12,214 nucleotides of DNA from JAGNZR01 sp051646055. Lineage in GTDB: Bacteria; Fusobacteriota; Fusobacteriia; Fusobacteriales; Fusobacteriaceae. A program made the position numbers and the translations under genes. Shown piece after piece: positions 1 through 6,660 of the stretch. The notes beneath the pieces were generated by a model. That model did not search any database. It was not told where the DNA came from and saw only the letters and a list, made by a program, of their open reading frames with translations. The stretch spans positions 1 to 12,214 of the forward strand of contig JBOFCM010000139.1 in NCBI GenBank assembly GCA_051646055.1, written 5' to 3'. Each line of letters starts with the position of its first letter. The first letter of the stretch is position 1.

Positions 1-471
1 GGATTAACTACACCTTGGTTTAAAGCTTTATCAATATTAATACATGAGATAGGCCATAGAATACATGATATACACTTTGGGTACAAAACTGTAAGACTAC
101 CTAGACAAGGTAGAACACACTACGCATCTACTAATGCTAGAGAAAACTTCGCAGAAGCTTTTGAGAATCTAATAACAGATAAAGGAACTAGGTATCAGGT
201 AAGAAGTGAGGCTTTAACAAAAGCTCTTAACCTTAAATTTAAACCCGAGTTAGTACCTACAGCAGCTAAGAAAAATACTATTCCAGAGAATAGAAAATCA
301 CTAATAACATTAGATCAGATATGTGATGAGATAGGAATGACTACTAAGGCAGCTAGAGTTAAATTAAGAAAATCAGGTAAGTTCACTAAAGGTCCTTCAG
401 GTTGGGCTTGGGAACCTACAGACACTGAGAACATAACTATAATAAAAAATTATTTATTGGGGGTAAAATAA
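1..471 (+). CDS. HExxH zinc metallopeptidase-like protein, C-terminal part (5' end outside window)
   Basis: Open in frame from base 1 to a TAA at 469-471, giving 156 residues; the true start lies upstream of the window. A zinc-binding HEIGH motif is at residues 15-19 of the visible part. A downstream FAEAF segment (residues 50-54, E52) is the likely third, glutamate, ligand. This HEIGH...FAEAF layout resembles the anthrax lethal factor (ATLF)-like clan of metallopeptidases often found in phage and toxin proteins. Residues about 100-153 are a separate small domain (SLITLDQICDEIG, then KAARVKLRK, then GWAWEP) that is repeated at the C-terminus of the next gene, so it is probably a mobile helical, perhaps nucleic-acid-binding, module. 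The substrate is unknown; a morphogenesis- or host-directed protease is possible. The protease call is good at motif level, and the family call is by eye. Confidence 0.6.
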   Translation, partial: GLTTPWFKALSILIHEIGHRIHDIHFGYKTVRLPRQGRTHYASTNARENFAEAFENLITDKGTRYQVRSEALTKALNLKFKPELVPTAAKKNTIPENRKSLITLDQICDEIGMTTKAARVKLRKSGKFTKGPSGWAWEPTDTENITIIKNYLLGVK

Positions 472-1152
472 ATGAAAGAATTAACACAAGAACAAAAGGA
501 TTTAATAATAGCAGAGGCTTCTCATAGAGCAGAAGCTTCTAGGCCTAAAAGTTATATATTCGTACCTACAACAGAGGTAGACCCTATGCTTATATCAGCT
601 CAAGAAGAAGTAGATAGATTAACTAAGTTAATACCAGAGAATATAAAAGAAACATTTAGGATAGAATTTAACCCTAACCCTCATTCAGACAAGGTTACAA
701 TTATAAGAAAAAGGGATTTACCCCATACTATGATATTACCTACAGATAAAGTTAAATCGAATAAGAAAGGTATTATTATAACTGGTATAATGAATCACTA
801 TATTGGCCAGGGTATTATTCCTTCAGATCAGATGCAGAACCTAATGGATATACTGTTAGAAGCTAATCCTTTCGCTATCATAGACAGTAAACCCGCTAAG
901 AAAAAGAGAAGCTCTAGTAAATCAGATAAGGTAAAGAAACCTAGAGAACCTAAAGCTAAAGATATAAATAAGCAAGATATAGTTAATACCTCAGGAGTAA
1001 ATATTATTAAATTATCTACTATATGTGAAGAATTAAATCTAGACCCAAAGAAGGCCAGAATAAAATTAAGAAAACACTTTAATAAACCTACCGAAGGTTG
1101 GGAGTGGTCATCAGATAAAGTAGAAGACATTAAGAAATTCCTAAAGGGTTAA
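472..1152 (+). CDS. Unknown phage protein with basic linker and C-terminal PKKAR-type helical domain
   Basis: A 226-residue protein starting one base after the previous stop, with a GGGGG ribosome site at 459-463. Residues 1-135 are unrecognised and mixed in charge. Residues about 140-168 are a Lys/Arg/Ser-rich linker (KKKRSSSK and similar) typical of a flexible nucleic-acid-contacting segment. Residues 178-225 (LSTICEELNL, then DPKKARIKLRK, then GWEWSS) match the C-terminal domain of the preceding metallopeptidase-like gene in order and spacing. Two adjacent proteins therefore share a tail on unrelated bodies. A DNA- or RNA-binding accessory role is the simplest reading, inferred from the basic linker and helix pattern. 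No catalytic motif is visible. Confidence 0.75.
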   Translation: MKELTQEQKDLIIAEASHRAEASRPKSYIFVPTTEVDPMLISAQEEVDRLTKLIPENIKETFRIEFNPNPHSDKVTIIRKRDLPHTMILPTDKVKSNKKGIIITGIMNHYIGQGIIPSDQMQNLMDILLEANPFAIIDSKPAKKKRSSSKSDKVKKPREPKAKDINKQDIVNTSGVNIIKLSTICEELNLDPKKARIKLRKHFNKPTEGWEWSSDKVEDIKKFLKG

Positions 1153-1154
1153 TC

Positions 1155-1349
1155 ATGAGAAGGATAACCATTAGATGCTCTTTATGTGGCAAGGGCATCT
1201 ACCTTCAAGGAGGTAAGGAATTAAAGCACATAGATAAAGATATAGTATGCTCAACACAATGTTATAAGAGGATGAGAAGAAAGGGATTAACTTCAGTAAA
1301 TATAGAACATGTAAGATTAAAAATTAAAGGACATAAAGAATCACATTAA
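1155..1349 (+). CDS. Small zinc-finger protein
   Basis: A 64-residue basic protein beginning two bases after the previous stop, with an AAAGGG site at 1143-1148. Four cysteines are arranged C8-x2-C11 and C32-x3-C36 (CSLC and CSTQC), a layout expected for one structural zinc site of treble-clef or zinc-ribbon type. The tail is rich in Lys and Arg (RMRRKG, KIKGHK). Small proteins like this in phages are often nucleic-acid-binding regulators or host-takeover factors, but nothing in the sequence fixes the target. It is tightly coupled to the genes on both sides. Confidence 0.65.
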   Translation: MRRITIRCSLCGKGIYLQGGKELKHIDKDIVCSTQCYKRMRRKGLTSVNIEHVRLKIKGHKESH

Positions 1350-1371
1350 TATGTTATATACTCTTATAAGG

Positions 1372-1377
1372 AAGGAG
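1372..1377 (+). promoter_or_regulatory. Ribosome binding site fixing the start at 1387
   Basis: AAGGAG sits 9 bases before ATG 1387. The more upstream in-frame ATG at 1351 has no such site, so the shorter protein is preferred. Confidence 0.7.
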
Positions 1378-1386
1378 ATGATAAAT

Positions 1387-1572
1387 ATGACATACACACC
1401 AAACGATGTGGTAGATTACTTTAAAGGTAGGTTTAAACCAAAGAAGGTCAGAAGATTAATGAGGTCAATATACAATCAGAAGGATAAGAAGAGATGGTCT
1501 TTAAGCCCTCAGGAATATAATGAATGTATCGAATATATAAAGGAGAAGGAAGGGGTAAAAATAAATGACTAA
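1387..1572 (+). CDS. Stand-alone PKKVR-type helical domain protein
   Basis: A 61-residue, strongly basic protein. The reading frame extends back to an ATG at 1351, but the AAGGAG site at 1372-1377 supports ATG 1387. The protein reads as one small helical domain: VVDYFKGRF, then KPKKVRRLMR, then RWSLSPQEY and a last helix ending IEYIKEK. The order (helix, PKK-[AV]-R helix, aromatic W turn, final helix) mirrors the C-terminal domains of the genes at 1-471 and 472-1152, so it appears to be the free-standing version of that module. A small DNA-binding protein is likely but unproven. The next gene overlaps its stop codon. Confidence 0.65.
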   Translation: MTYTPNDVVDYFKGRFKPKKVRRLMRSIYNQKDKKRWSLSPQEYNECIEYIKEKEGVKIND

Positions 1573-1822
1573 AATGATGATAGGGCAACCCAATAGGTTA
1601 GTGGCAATTGATTATACTAATTGGGAAGGTAAGAGGTCTATAAGGTATGTTAAACCTAAATATATGTATTATGGATCTACTAAGTATCACACTACAGAAC
1701 AATGGTTTGTAAAAGCATTCGATGTGCAGAAACAAGACTGGAGAAGATTCGCTTTAAATAATATACATGAGTGGAGGTCATTAAGTGAAGCAGAGAAAGA
1801 AGTATTTTCAATTACCTGCTAG
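1565..1822 (+). CDS. WYL-like small phage protein
   Basis: An 85-residue protein whose ATG overlaps the end of the previous gene; purine-rich GGAAGGGG lies just upstream. The segment IDYTNWEGKRSIRYVKP, then YYGSTKYH, then QWFVKAFDV and the closing FALNNIHEW follows the pattern of small WYL-like beta-barrel proteins that are frequent in phage genomes. WYL domains are ligand-sensing modules (nucleotide or nucleic acid) usually fused to regulators; here no HTH is attached. The role is unknown; ligand or oligonucleotide binding is inferred from the family only. Its last 38 bases overlap the next gene in another frame. Confidence 0.6.
   Translation: MTKMMIGQPNRLVAIDYTNWEGKRSIRYVKPKYMYYGSTKYHTTEQWFVKAFDVQKQDWRRFALNNIHEWRSLSEAEKEVFSITC
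1773..1777 (+). promoter_or_regulatory. Ribosome binding site fixing the GTG start at 1785
   Basis: GGAGG lies inside the preceding gene, 7 bases before GTG 1785. This is optimal spacing and supports a GTG start with a 38-base overlap. Confidence 0.7.
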
Positions 1823-2129
1823 TATTACAGAAACACCCATCAGGGAGCTTATAAGGAGGCGTAGAAGACAGATAGCTATACACTCTATAATTTACTATAG
1901 GTATGATGTTAGTATAGTCTCAGACGCCCTATTTGATTCCTGGTGCAATGAGTTAATAAGATTACAAAGGGAATACCCCATAATATCCAAACATGTGGAA
2001 TTACACGAGCACTTTGAAAACTTAACACACGCATCAGGCTTCAACCTTACTTGCCTAACAGATGTTTCTTTAATATATGTAGCAGAGAGATTACTGAGAA
2101 TAAAAGGAATTTTACAAGAAAACAAATAA
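1785..2129 (+). CDS. Stand-alone NAD+ ligase domain-Ia-like protein
   Basis: A 114-residue protein with a GTG start supported by GGAGG at 1773-1777. Residues 24-66 (RRRRRQIAIHS, YYRYDVSIVSD, then FDSWCNELIRLQREYP) align without gaps to domain Ia of bacterial LigA, the part that binds the NMN half of NAD+. Compared with E. coli LigA by eye, D47 and D51 match D32 and D36, Y37 matches Y22, F50 replaces Y35, and Y38 replaces H23. There is no adenylation, OB, HhH or BRCT domain, so it cannot be a ligase by itself. Similar small proteins recur in phages with no settled function. NAD+/NMN binding or interaction with host ligase is an inference. It is the last gene before promoter A. Confidence 0.6.
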   Translation: MKQRKKYFQLPASITETPIRELIRRRRRQIAIHSIIYYRYDVSIVSDALFDSWCNELIRLQREYPIISKHVELHEHFENLTHASGFNLTCLTDVSLIYVAERLLRIKGILQENK

Positions 2130-2142
2130 AATTAATTCTTAG

Positions 2143-2177
2143 TCGTTTACTACAAGGTATCTAATTGATATTATAAT
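2143..2177 (+). promoter_or_regulatory. Promoter A (TCGTTTACT box, 20-base spacer, TATAAT)
   Basis: TCGTTTACT at 2143-2151 is followed by exactly 20 bases and then TATAAT at 2172-2177. The same layout occurs at 5343 and 8312, both in intergenic gaps. A start of transcription near 2184 is expected. At the usual 17-base spacing the -35 position reads ACTACA, not TTGACA, so the upstream box rather than a standard -35 probably provides specificity. It would drive the acidic protein gene at 2387. Confidence 0.7.
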
Positions 2178-2386
2178 CTCATACCTAATAAATAGGAGAG
2201 GTCCTATAGGTATAAACCACATATATATTATATATAGTATTATTATCAGGACACATTAAGTATAATTAAAAAATAACACATATTTAAAAAACGATGCTTA
2301 TGTACTACAAATCGATTAGTTTGTTTATCAAATCAAAAGAGTAATAAAAAATTAAAAAACAAGAAAAACCAGGGAGGAATATTAAA
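2178..2386 (+). promoter_or_regulatory. Long AT-rich 5' leader of the acidic protein gene
   Basis: About 200 bases without a credible gene lie between promoter A and ATG 2387. The leader starts with a possible two-tier hairpin (2181-2213), then an AT dyad (TATATA, 3 bases, TATATA) near 2224-2237, then A-rich sequence ending in the ribosome site GGGAGG about 9 bases before the start. No known riboswitch pattern was recognised. A second TATAAT at 2261-2266 has no matching upstream element. Confidence 0.5.
2181..2213 (+). ncRNA. Possible 5' leader hairpin
   Basis: ATACCTA (2181-2187) pairs with TAGGTAT (2207-2213), and TAGGA (2193-2197) pairs with TCCTA (2202-2206), leaving a GAGG loop and a 5-base bulge. 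Since transcription should begin around 2184, this would cap the 5' end of the message, an arrangement known to protect mRNAs from decay. The function is inferred. Confidence 0.4.
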
Positions 2387-3160
2387 ATGGCAAAGAAAGC
2401 AAAATGGTTAGAAGAAGGAACACAAGAAAGTTTATTATTAGTAATTCAAGGACACTTAACTTCAGAAGAGTCAGACGAGAAATCAAAGAAGAAGGCAGTA
2501 TCAGCTGTATCAGAATTAATAGAAAGATTACCTCAGGAAGAGGTTACTATAATAGACAATATAGATAACTTAGTAACTTTAGCAGATACTATAAAAGCAC
2601 AGTATCAAACAGAATTAGCTATGGTATCAGATGATGAAGAAATAGAAGATGATTCAGATGATGAAGAAATAGAGGAAGCATCAGACTTAGCAGACCATAC
2701 TAAGAAAGAGTTAAAAGCTATGGCAAAAGAGTTAGGAATTAAAGTTGGTAAGAAGGCAGAGAAAGATGAAATAATAGCTTTAATAGAAGCAGCTCAATCA
2801 GATGACTCAGAAGATGAAGATGAGGACGAAGAAACAGAAGCTGGAGAATTCGATGAGATATTAGCAGACTTAGATTTAAAAACTTTAAAAGGCTTAGCTA
2901 AGCAAGCAGGAATAGCTGCTAAAGGAAAGAAACAGGAAGCTTTAATAGATGAGTTAGTTGCTCATGATGATATAGAAAATATATTAGAAGAAGCTGGATT
3001 ATTAGATACAGAAGATGAAGATGATACAGAAGACGAAGATGATGTGGATTACTCAGAGATGAGCAAAGCAGAATTAAAGGCTTTAATGAAAGAAAGAGGA
3101 TTTAAAGTTTCTAAGAAAACTACAACAGAAGAAATGATAGAGACTTTAGAGAATAACTAA
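2387..3160 (+). CDS. Acidic protein with three SAP/Rho-N-like helical units
   Basis: A 257-residue protein with a strong ribosome site. After an N-terminal helical region (1-80) it alternates acidic linkers (about 81-98, 138-155 and 207-223, almost only D and E) with three short helix-extended-loop-helix units (105-135, 164-192, 226-254). Each unit reads ELKAMAKELGIKV or a variant, a KK-containing turn, then a closing helix such as DEIIALIE. This pattern fits SAP, Rho-N or HeH/LEM-type DNA- or RNA-binding modules. The acidic linkers could act as a DNA mimic or protein-docking surface. It sits alone between promoter A and a terminator, suggesting high expression as a separate message. A replication or nucleoid accessory role is inferred; the exact function is unknown. 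Confidence 0.75.
   Translation: MAKKAKWLEEGTQESLLLVIQGHLTSEESDEKSKKKAVSAVSELIERLPQEEVTIIDNIDNLVTLADTIKAQYQTELAMVSDDEEIEDDSDDEEIEEASDLADHTKKELKAMAKELGIKVGKKAEKDEIIALIEAAQSDDSEDEDEDEETEAGEFDEILADLDLKTLKGLAKQAGIAAKGKKQEALIDELVAHDDIENILEEAGLLDTEDEDDTEDEDDVDYSEMSKAELKALMKERGFKVSKKTTTEEMIETLENN
2627..2673 (+). repeat. Tandem duplication inside an acidic linker
   Basis: The 20-base word TCAGATGATGAAGAAATAGA occurs perfectly at 2627-2646 and 2654-2673, a 27-base period, encoding S-DDEEIE twice. It points to length change of the acidic linker by slippage. Confidence 0.85.
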
Positions 3161-3185
3161 ATAATAAAGACATAATAATCAACAG

Positions 3186-3214
3186 AAGCCTGCATATAAT
3201 ATGTGGGCTTTTTT
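3186..3214 (+). terminator. Rho-independent terminator after the acidic protein gene
   Basis: AGCCTGCATA (3187-3196) pairs over 10 positions (two G-U) with TATGTGGGCT (3200-3209), with loop TAA and a run of six T (3209-3214). The next gene starts only 24 bases later with no promoter between, so read-through probably feeds the primase-helicase gene. Confidence 0.85.
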
Positions 3215-3237
3215 AATAGAAACTAGGGGGAAGTTTA

Positions 3238-5316
3238 ATGAAGAAGTTAGAAAAAATTGATTTTTTAAGTGAGATAATACCTGTTCAATGTCAACGAGGT
3301 GATCACTATATATTAGCTATAAATAACCGAAAGGTAGATAAGGGGTGGAGAGACATTCCCTTTAAATATATTAATGAGAAGAAACTAAAGAGGGACTTAA
3401 CTGACTTTTTTAAAGAGTATTCTCCTAAGGTATATGATCTATATTTTTGTCCAGTCTCTTATGCGGGCAACAGAAGACGTAAAGCAGATGTAAACCCTAG
3501 TAAATACCTATGGCAAGATATAGATGAAAAAGAAGATATAAAAGAACTTTTAAACAGTGAGTATAAACCTTCTTACCTGTGGGAATCTTCTCCTAATAAG
3601 TACCAAGGCCTTTGGGAGTTAGATAATTATTTAGACTCAGAAGAGATGGCTCTTGTTAATCCCTGGCTATCAAATGAAATAGGTTGTGATAGTTGCCATG
3701 ATATTGGACATGTAATAAGAATACCAGGAACTATTAACAATAAATATAATAATAAACCTAAAGTTCACCCCGCAAAGAAAACCAATAAGATACACAGAAA
3801 GACTCTACTTATTAAGACTGCTAAGAAGTCACAGGATAACCGAGGAAGCTCTTCAGATACTGTAGTTGACTATTCTAACATGGATGCTGCTAAGATATTA
3901 GAAAGGTATAATATAAAGGGGCAATTAAGGGATGTACTTACAGCTCCCGAGCCTACCGGAGATAGATCCGATAAACTGTGGTATATACAGAATAAGTTAT
4001 ATGAAAGAGGTCTTAAATTAGAGGAGATTATATTCTTAATTAAATCATCTGTATGGAATAAATATAAAGGTAGACCCGATGAGCATTCCAGATTATTAGC
4101 AGAAGTTGAAAAGATAATGACTAAAGCGGGTAAAGAGGGAGTGCCCCTATCCCGTATAGATAAGGATAGTGAGTCTAAGGATAATAGACCTTCAGCTCCT
4201 TCTTTAAAGTTCCAAACCTTTGGCCAGGTCATGGGTACTCTGGATCAACCTCAAGGATGGCTAGTAGAAGGTTTCTGGGGTAGAAGGTCACATGGTATTG
4301 TAGCTGGTCAACCTAAAGTATTTAAATCGACCTTTGTACAAGACCTAGCCGTATCTGTGGCATCGGGTAGACCTTTCTTAGGGGAGTATAAAGTACATGA
4401 GCCTGGTCCAGTATTAATAGTACAGAATGAGAACACTGTAGGGATGATAAAAGACAGAAATGAGAAGATGATGAAACATAAAGGGTTAGTAGGTAAAGTA
4501 GATGTAAAAGGAGATAGGCTAAAGGTTAGGTTTGCAGAAGACTTACCTATATGCTATGTGAATCAATCAGGATTTAACTTTGATGATCAAGGTCACTTAG
4601 AAGCTATAGAGAATATGATAAAAGAGGTTAAACCTGTGTTAGTAGTATTTGACCCTTTATACTTAATGTTTGGTGGAGACATAAACTCTGCTAAGGATTT
4701 ACAGAGGGTATTATACTGGTTATTACAAATCAAGATTAAATATAAGACCGCTATAATATTAGTTCACCATTATAATAAAGGCTCAGATGCTAATAGGGGA
4801 GGTCAGAAGATGTTAGGTTCAGTTACTCTTCATGGTTGGGTAGAGTCAGCTTGGTATATGAGAAGAAATATAGATAAAGAAAGGATGAGAGGAGCCATAG
4901 ATGCCAATATTCAAATAGATGAACCTTCTCTTGTGATAATGGAGAGAGAGTTTAGACAGGCTGGTTCATATCCAGAAATAGAGTTATCTATCAAGATGGG
5001 AGAGTATGGAACATCTGATTACGAGGTATCAGCCGAGATATACCAAGAGGATAGTATAACTAATAGTGATAGTAATTTATCTAAACAGGACTTAGTAAAA
5101 GAAACTCTATATCACCTATTAAGACAAAGTACTATACCTCTTACTAAGAGAGAATGGATTAACAGTATTAGTTCAGAACAATTGATGGGGTTATCACAGA
5201 AGAAAATAAAAGACTTAATTGATGAATTAATCCAGGAGAATTATGTAATCAACCTGGGAGTAAAGGGGTATATAGCCAATGAGAAGGAAGAATACACTGC
5301 AGAAGAAAATAAATAA
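3238..5316 (+). CDS. Primase-helicase fusion (archaeo-eukaryotic-type primase plus RecA-fold helicase)
   Basis: A 692-residue protein, start supported by AGGGGG upstream. Residues about 20-180 look like a RepB/AEP-type primase: WQDIDEK at 92-98 offers the metal-binding D94 and D96; PSYLWESSPNKYQGLWEL (111-128) and the RIPGTINNKY segment (161-170) are typical of this class. Residues 340-580 form an AAA_25/RepA-type hexameric helicase: Walker A GQPKVFKST (357-365, K363), Walker B ending VLVVFDP (467-473, D472), then the LVHHYNKG segment (508-515) and the GS..LHGW sensor region. The glycine before K363 is replaced by Phe, a variant seen in this family. Residues about 614-690 resemble a winged helix. 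It should synthesise primers and unwind the phage replication fork, ahead of the DNA polymerase encoded at the end of the window. Confidence 0.85.
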   Translation: MKKLEKIDFLSEIIPVQCQRGDHYILAINNRKVDKGWRDIPFKYINEKKLKRDLTDFFKEYSPKVYDLYFCPVSYAGNRRRKADVNPSKYLWQDIDEKEDIKELLNSEYKPSYLWESSPNKYQGLWELDNYLDSEEMALVNPWLSNEIGCDSCHDIGHVIRIPGTINNKYNNKPKVHPAKKTNKIHRKTLLIKTAKKSQDNRGSSSDTVVDYSNMDAAKILERYNIKGQLRDVLTAPEPTGDRSDKLWYIQNKLYERGLKLEEIIFLIKSSVWNKYKGRPDEHSRLLAEVEKIMTKAGKEGVPLSRIDKDSESKDNRPSAPSLKFQTFGQVMGTLDQPQGWLVEGFWGRRSHGIVAGQPKVFKSTFVQDLAVSVASGRPFLGEYKVHEPGPVLIVQNENTVGMIKDRNEKMMKHKGLVGKVDVKGDRLKVRFAEDLPICYVNQSGFNFDDQGHLEAIENMIKEVKPVLVVFDPLYLMFGGDINSAKDLQRVLYWLLQIKIKYKTAIILVHHYNKGSDANRGGQKMLGSVTLHGWVESAWYMRRNIDKERMRGAIDANIQIDEPSLVIMEREFRQAGSYPEIELSIKMGEYGTSDYEVSAEIYQEDSITNSDSNLSKQDLVKETLYHLLRQSTIPLTKREWINSISSEQLMGLSQKKIKDLIDELIQENYVINLGVKGYIANEKEEYTAEENK

Positions 5317-5342
5317 AAAAATAAATAAAAAAACTAATCTAG

Positions 5343-5377
5343 TCGTTTACTCTAGTAAGGTAAAAGATTATTATAAT
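5343..5377 (+). promoter_or_regulatory. Promoter B (TCGTTTACT box, 20-base spacer, TATAAT)
   Basis: TCGTTTACT at 5343-5351, 20 bases, TATAAT at 5372-5377: the same geometry as promoters A and C. The preceding bases (CTAG, and an A-rich stretch at about 5317-5335) resemble an upstream AT element. The -10 lies in a near-perfect dyad (AAGATTAT, T, ATAATCTT, 5364-5380). Start expected near 5384; it drives the zinc-ribbon, kinase and pyrophosphatase genes. Confidence 0.72.
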
Positions 5378-5400
5378 CTTACAGAAATAAATTACTATTA

Positions 5401-5406
5401 AGGAGG
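5401..5406 (+). promoter_or_regulatory. Ribosome binding site for the GTG start at 5414
   Basis: A perfect AGGAGG 7 bases before GTG 5414 decides this non-ATG start. Confidence 0.75.
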
Positions 5407-5413
5407 AACTCAG

Positions 5414-5740
5414 GTGGTAGGAGTAGTAATAATAGTTAAAGAAAGAAAAAGGGTATTATTCCACAGTAAACTACAAAGGTTTAATACTCAGGAAGAAAGA
5501 AATACTTTCGTATTAAGTTTAACGAAAGAACTCAAAAAGGCTTACAATTCTAAATATATTAATATATATGATATTTCAGATAAGCCTATACCTAATGAAT
5601 CCGAGGACAAAAAAAGAGGGTTTCATTATTGCCCTTACCATGGAGATTTAATAAAGTTAAAACAAGGAGATTTCGGTTCAAGAGTATGCCCAATATGTGG
5701 CATCTCTGAACAGGACTTCTACTTTAAAAAATATAATTAA
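5414..5740 (+). CDS. Small zinc-ribbon protein
   Basis: A 108-residue protein with a GTG start, directly downstream of promoter B. The N-terminal 70 residues are basic and unrecognised. The C-terminus holds C73-x2-H76 and C92-x2-C95 (CPYH and CPIC) separated by 15 residues, consistent with one zinc-ribbon knuckle pair. It is the first gene of a short operon with a dNMP kinase and a pyrophosphatase, and its own strong site suggests early or abundant synthesis. It could be a transcription or replication regulator; this is inferred from the fold class only. Confidence 0.65.
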   Translation: MVGVVIIVKERKRVLFHSKLQRFNTQEERNTFVLSLTKELKKAYNSKYINIYDISDKPIPNESEDKKRGFHYCPYHGDLIKLKQGDFGSRVCPICGISEQDFYFKKYN

Positions 5741-5763
5741 AAAACACAGGAGGAAGATTGAAA

Positions 5764-6633
5764 ATGTTAAACCCAATAATTATAATAGGTATGGATAATA
5801 CGGGAAAGACTACTTTAGTTAGTAACTTAGAAACAGGATTAAATAATTTTATAGAAACGGTTAAGGAATCAGTTCCCTCATCAAAATTCTCAAAAGCTGA
5901 GGTTGAGTTAATAAAATCACCTGGACCACTAGATAGAAAAGAAATGCACAACTGGTGTTATGATCAGATCATAAGATTTGGGTTACCAAACGATAAAGTA
6001 AGAATATATGATAGATTCGGTGCTATAGATGAGCAAATATATGCTCCTATAGTCAGAGGAAATAACAATATAGATCATGTGCAATTCCTAACAGAATTAA
6101 TTAAGACGGCACCTCTAGGGGCTAAACCTTTATTCATATATGCTAGACCTCATAAAGATAAGATATTAGGATTTGAGGATGGTAGAGAACAGATGAAAGG
6201 GGTAATAGAGAATGGAGCTGAGCTTCTAACAGCTTACGATGAGTTATATTTCCAATTATTAAATGAGCAACATAATGTGATGGTATATGATTATACTAGA
6301 GATAATATCAATGATGTATTAGCTTGGTATATGAGTTTTATAGATTCAGAAACCCAATTATTAAATTATATACACGTACCTGAAGCAGTAGGCTTTTTAG
6401 AGTCAACAGACTTATGGAATCCAGGTGATATAGATAATTATGATTTAACAGAATTAAGGTCTATATTATTAGATGCTAGGAGTTTATTATCAGCTTTTAC
6501 TAACTTATTTAATAATATGAAGTTAACGAATGCAAAACTAACTAAAGGTAGACAGAATGGATTACTAATGAGTAAATTAAAAATAGCTAAATCAGCAGTA
6601 GTAATAAATGAAGCAATAATAACTAAATTATAA
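5764..6633 (+). CDS. Thymidylate-kinase-like deoxynucleoside monophosphate kinase with C-terminal extension
   Basis: 289 residues from ATG 5764, which is 10 bases after AGGAGG (5748-5753); an in-frame TTG at 5758 is only 4 bases from it and is less likely. The P-loop GMDNTGKTT is at residues 9-17 (K15), matching the thymidylate kinase/dNMP kinase group. YDRFGAIDEQIYAP (82-95) carries the D-R pair that binds the acceptor nucleotide. ARPHKDKILGFEDGREQM (127-144) looks like the lid region. Residues about 210-289 form an extra helical domain not expected for a plain kinase of about 210 residues. It would phosphorylate dNMPs made by neighbouring enzymes, possibly a hydroxymethylated one. Substrate specificity cannot be read from sequence alone; a nucleoside kinase is the alternative. 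Confidence 0.72.
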   Translation: MLNPIIIIGMDNTGKTTLVSNLETGLNNFIETVKESVPSSKFSKAEVELIKSPGPLDRKEMHNWCYDQIIRFGLPNDKVRIYDRFGAIDEQIYAPIVRGNNNIDHVQFLTELIKTAPLGAKPLFIYARPHKDKILGFEDGREQMKGVIENGAELLTAYDELYFQLLNEQHNVMVYDYTRDNINDVLAWYMSFIDSETQLLNYIHVPEAVGFLESTDLWNPGDIDNYDLTELRSILLDARSLLSAFTNLFNNMKLTNAKLTKGRQNGLLMSKLKIAKSAVVINEAIITKL

Positions 6634-6660
6634 AATAAAAAAAACTAAGGAGAGATTGAG

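Noticed and set aside
828..1130. Minus-strand reading frame within the 472 gene
   Set aside because: Shadow of the + strand gene, with no ribosome site and no recognisable protein features.
2261..2266. Additional TATAAT in the leader
   Set aside because: No TCGTTTACT box or TTGACA-like element lies at a suitable distance; probably a result of AT richness.
2294..2344. 16-codon upstream ORF in the leader (MLMYYKS...)
   Set aside because: No ribosome binding site; the length is expected by chance.
3870..4232. Minus-strand reading frame within the primase-helicase gene
   Set aside because: Lies wholly opposite a well-supported gene and shows no domain or start signal.
5758..5763. TTG start two codons before the kinase ATG
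   Set aside because: Only 4 bases from AGGAGG, while ATG 5764 has a spacing of 10 like most neighbours.
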